From positions 1 through 64,000 of the forward strand of contig NZ_SKCD01000024.1 of assembly GCF_006542765.1 (NCBI RefSeq): a DNA stretch of 64,000 nt, read 5' to 3'. How positions within the stretch are numbered: the first letter of the stretch is position 1; each line of letters starts with the position of its first letter. The translations under genes were made by a program, and so were the position numbers. Source of the DNA: Paenibacillus luteus (lineage in GTDB: Bacteria; Bacillota; Bacilli; Paenibacillales; Paenibacillaceae). The notes under the pieces were generated by a model, which was not told the origin of the DNA, ran no database searches, and worked only from the letters and a program-made list of their open reading frames with translations. Positions 62,501 through 64,000 of the stretch are shown here, one piece after another.

Positions 62501-64000
62501 CAAAAAGATGGAACAGCTTCAGCGCCAGAGAAAATTACAGAAACGCTGAACGGCGAGAAAATCGAATATTCCGTTAATCCTGACGGCTCGATCTATGTAA
62601 TCCCTGCTACAGCAGGACCGAAGGTTTATTACAAAAACGCAAAACCAGAGCTTGGCGATGCTTATTACAGCCTCTTCGAGCGTGCTGAAGAGAACCATGC
62701 TGCCAAGTACGGACCAGACCCAAGCGACAGCAAGCGCCCGATGCGCAGCCAAGTGCAAAACTTTGTTGGCATTACGATCGACAGCGGCAAGCTGACGGCA
62801 GTAACGTATGAAATTGATCAAAACCAATACAATGCTGAGCCGTTTATTGTGGATCAATTTGGAATTATTAAAGAAACAAAACCAGACTACAGCAACGAGA
62901 AAATCAGCAAGGTGACCGTTACGTTTAACGGAGATACGAAAAGCGCTAAAGGTTTTGCATGGTATAGTTCCCTCCTGCTTACAGGAACAGATCTTCAGGT
63001 AGTTGAGAAAACAGACGCAGCGGCTGACTTCAACCATGCGTTGACGTTTACTGGACGCTCAAGCGTATCCTCGAACTCGGTGAACGAGCTTGTTCATAAA
63101 GCGGAGGCAACTGGCCTTAAAGCGAATACCGCTTATGATTTCCGCGTCGGCGATGCGGCACTGAATATTTGGAGCGAGAAGGGTACCTTCCGCACGGCAC
63201 CAGAGAGCGGAGCATTTACGTTTATTGACTTGGCGGATACGCAAGCGAAGGAAGAGGACGAAGCGAAGCTATCGGCCGAAACGTTGGCAAAAGCGCTTAT
63301 CCAAGTACCAAACGCACAATTCGTTGTGCATAATGGTGACATTGTAGATACGGGAACAAAGGAAGAGCAGTGGAACTGGCTGCTTGGCAATTCCCAAACC
63401 AGCTTGCTGAACACGACAATCGTTCCTTCTGCAGGTAACCATGAAGACAAGAACAACGCTTTCTACGAGCATTTCAACATCAAAGAAGCGGGAAATTCCG
63501 CAACGATAACCGGTGCTTACTATTCTTATGATTACAGCAACGCGCATTTTGTTGTGCTCAACTCTAATGAAAATTCGGAGGAGTACGCAAACTTCTCGGT
63601 GGCACAAGTGGAATGGCTGAAGAAGGACGTGCAAGCTGCGAAGGCGGCAGGCGCGGAGTGGATCATCGTAAATATTCATAAAGGTCCGTATACCACTTCA
63701 AACCATGCAACGGATTCCGATATTATGGGCGCTAACGGGGTGCGTAACAAAATAGCTCCGTTAATGGCTGAGCTGGGTATCGACTTTGTTGTTCAAGGCC
63801 ATGACCATATCTATGCGCGTACGAAGCCGATCCAAAAAGACGGAACAGCTTCTGCGCCAGAGAAAATTACAGAAACGCTGAACGGCGAGAAAATCGAGTA
63901 TTCTGTTAATCCTGACGGCTCGATCTATGTAATCCCTGCTACAGCAGGTCCAAAAGTTTATTACAAAAACGCAAAACCAGAGCTTGGCGATGCGTATTAC
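59576..64000 (+). CDS. Secreted multi-module metallophosphoesterase (purple acid phosphatase-like), 3' end outside window
   Basis: 1475 codons are seen without a stop. A signal peptide (cleavage near SVSAAPA, about residue 33) is followed by a beta-sandwich domain (about 40-220) and then three tandem modules. Each has a PAP N-terminal-like FN3 domain (KVTVTFNGD) and a metallophosphoesterase domain. Metal sites are intact in each: DTQ, HNGD(V/I)V, AGNHED, NIHKGPY and QGHDHIYAR. Modules begin near residues 225, 663 and 1107. Modules 2 and 3 are nearly identical in DNA (period 1332 bp); module 1 is more divergent. AAAGGAG lies about 8 nt before ATG 59576. It probably releases phosphate from esters outside the cell; further modules or an SLH anchor may follow. 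Confidence 0.85.
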   Translation, partial: MNKVYNRLLSILLSSALLLGMFGAAAPSSVSAAPADEPVVLLPGNSEWKYFDKGVNQGTVWQSTYDDSAWSTGSAPFGYKDSGAVISTARFGALKTVVDYGGDKKKKHRTTYFRQILNVDANEIDEYGQLLATFAIDDGAVFYVNGTEIKRFGLPEGEITYSTLATSSKDLPVLYEAVDLTAELKAALHPGDNELAVEVHQQSDSSSDLYFDMELAALHKAPAIEASKVTVTFNGDPVSSKGFTWYTPLASTRSDLQVVEKSGSTADFTNAALFTGTTTVSKNSNGEHVHKAEASGLKADTSYFFRVGDQSLDVWSETGTFQTAPIGGAFSFIDLTDTQAKEEDEAILSAATLSKALATVPNAKFIVHNGDVVENGNSEQEWNWLLGHSQASLLNTTLVPAAGNHEDDSYSFIDHFNVKTPENAATETGAYYSYDYSNAHFIVLNSNENSTEYANFSVEQVEWMKKDVEAAKAAGAEWILVNIHKGPYTTSNHATDSDIIGTNGVRNKIAPLMNELGIDFVFQGHDHIYARTKPIKSDGTAEAVEKITESINGKTIEYAVKPDGTIYLIPATAGAKVYFKNTKTQLGDAYFNLFELADENHARKYGDTTSLARGHVQNFVGVTIDGGKLTAVTYEIDKNINNGVPFIIDQFGIVKETKPDYSNEKISKVTVTFNGDTKSAKGFAWYSSLLLTGTDLQVVEKTDAAADFNHALTFTGRSSVSSNSVNELVHKAEATGLKANTAYDFRVGDAALNIWSEKGTFRTAPESGAFTFIDLADTQAKEEDEAKLSAETLAKALIQVPNAQFVVHNGDIVDTGTKEEQWNWLLGNSQTSLLNTTIVPSAGNHEDKNNAFYEHFNIKEAENSATITGAYYSYDYSNAHFVVLNSNENSEEYANFSVAQVEWLKKDVQAAKAAGAQWIIVNIHKGPYTTSNHATDSDIMGANGVRNKIAPLMAELGIDFVVQGHDHIYARTKPIQKDGTASAPEKITETLNGEKIEYSVNPDGSIYVIPATAGPKVYYKNAKPELGDAYYSLFERAEENHAAKYGPDPSDSKRPMRSQVQNFVGITIDSGKLTAVTYEIDQNQYNAEPFIVDQFGIIKETKPDYSNEKISKVTVTFNGDTKSAKGFAWYSSLLLTGTDLQVVEKTDAAADFNHALTFTGRSSVSSNSVNELVHKAEATGLKANTAYDFRVGDAALNIWSEKGTFRTAPESGAFTFIDLADTQAKEEDEAKLSAETLAKALIQVPNAQFVVHNGDIVDTGTKEEQWNWLLGNSQTSLLNTTIVPSAGNHEDKNNAFYEHFNIKEAGNSATITGAYYSYDYSNAHFVVLNSNENSEEYANFSVAQVEWLKKDVQAAKAAGAEWIIVNIHKGPYTTSNHATDSDIMGANGVRNKIAPLMAELGIDFVVQGHDHIYARTKPIQKDGTASAPEKITETLNGEKIEYSVNPDGSIYVIPATAGPKVYYKNAKPELGDAYY
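61555..64000 (+). repeat. 1332-bp tandem duplication within the metallophosphoesterase gene
   Basis: CAACGAGAAAATCAGCAAGG occurs at 61561 and 62893, and the following DNA is almost identical between the two copies over more than 1 kb, with only scattered, mostly silent differences. The period equals 444 codons, one FN3-plus-phosphatase module. The second copy runs off the window. Confidence 0.9.

Overview
The window looks like a chromosomal segment of a Paenibacillus-type Firmicute. The reasons are strong purine-rich ribosome binding sites, AGGAGG-like SD sequences with some GTG starts, YesM/YesN two-component systems beside ATPase-less sugar ABC transporters, several S-layer-homology (SLH) proteins, lipoboxes of the Gram-positive type, and moderate GC. 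No rRNA, tRNA or CRISPR was seen. The genus is inferred from gene content, not from a database search.

Layout. 1-740: the end of an IS3-like element and an AGATCT-rich repeat. 740-3668: a response regulator (receiver + winged helix + BTAD) and a converging 7TM histidine kinase. 3891-5214: an ECF sigma factor and its overlapping membrane anti-sigma-like partner. 5485-19529: a probable uronide or pentoside utilisation locus: YesM/YesN pair, solute-binding lipoprotein, two permeases, short-chain dehydrogenase, GH4 glycosidase, mutarotase, IlvD/EDD dehydratase, an unassigned barrel-like protein, aldehyde dehydrogenase. Together these suggest a non-phosphorylative sugar-acid route ending in a 2-oxo acid. 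19627-21629: an AIM24 protein, a methyltransferase and an internally deleted AIM24 pseudogene.

21859-43570 is a cell-surface island: four SLH proteins (two are paralogous lipoproteins with Big_2 repeats), a secreted non-SLH partner, a soluble MprF-type domain protein, and at its right end a second kinase/regulator pair paralogous to that at 740-3668. fbaA and an ArsR-regulated dehydrogenase are embedded in it. Two of the surface-gene promoters carry the same direct repeat, TGTCAT-N5-TGTCAT, 10 bp upstream of a TATACT box. This is close to the geometry used by SARP/BTAD-type activators, and the two regulators in the window have exactly that domain type. I consider this the best candidate for an undescribed regulatory system here.

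43701-53803: aldo/keto reductase, alpha/beta hydrolase, YjdM, an MFS exporter, and a complete oligopeptide/dipeptide ABC operon whose 3' end has been copied into a 40-bp degenerate tandem repeat. 53968-54390: four copies of a 124-bp AGATCT repeat that also occurs at the left edge of the window. 54621-59388: pepT, a PadR/DHA2 exporter operon and a MarR/quinone-reductase divergon. 59576-64000: the start of a very large secreted metallophosphoesterase with at least three tandem catalytic modules, two of them nearly identical at DNA level, behind a Pho-box-like promoter. The gene runs off the window.
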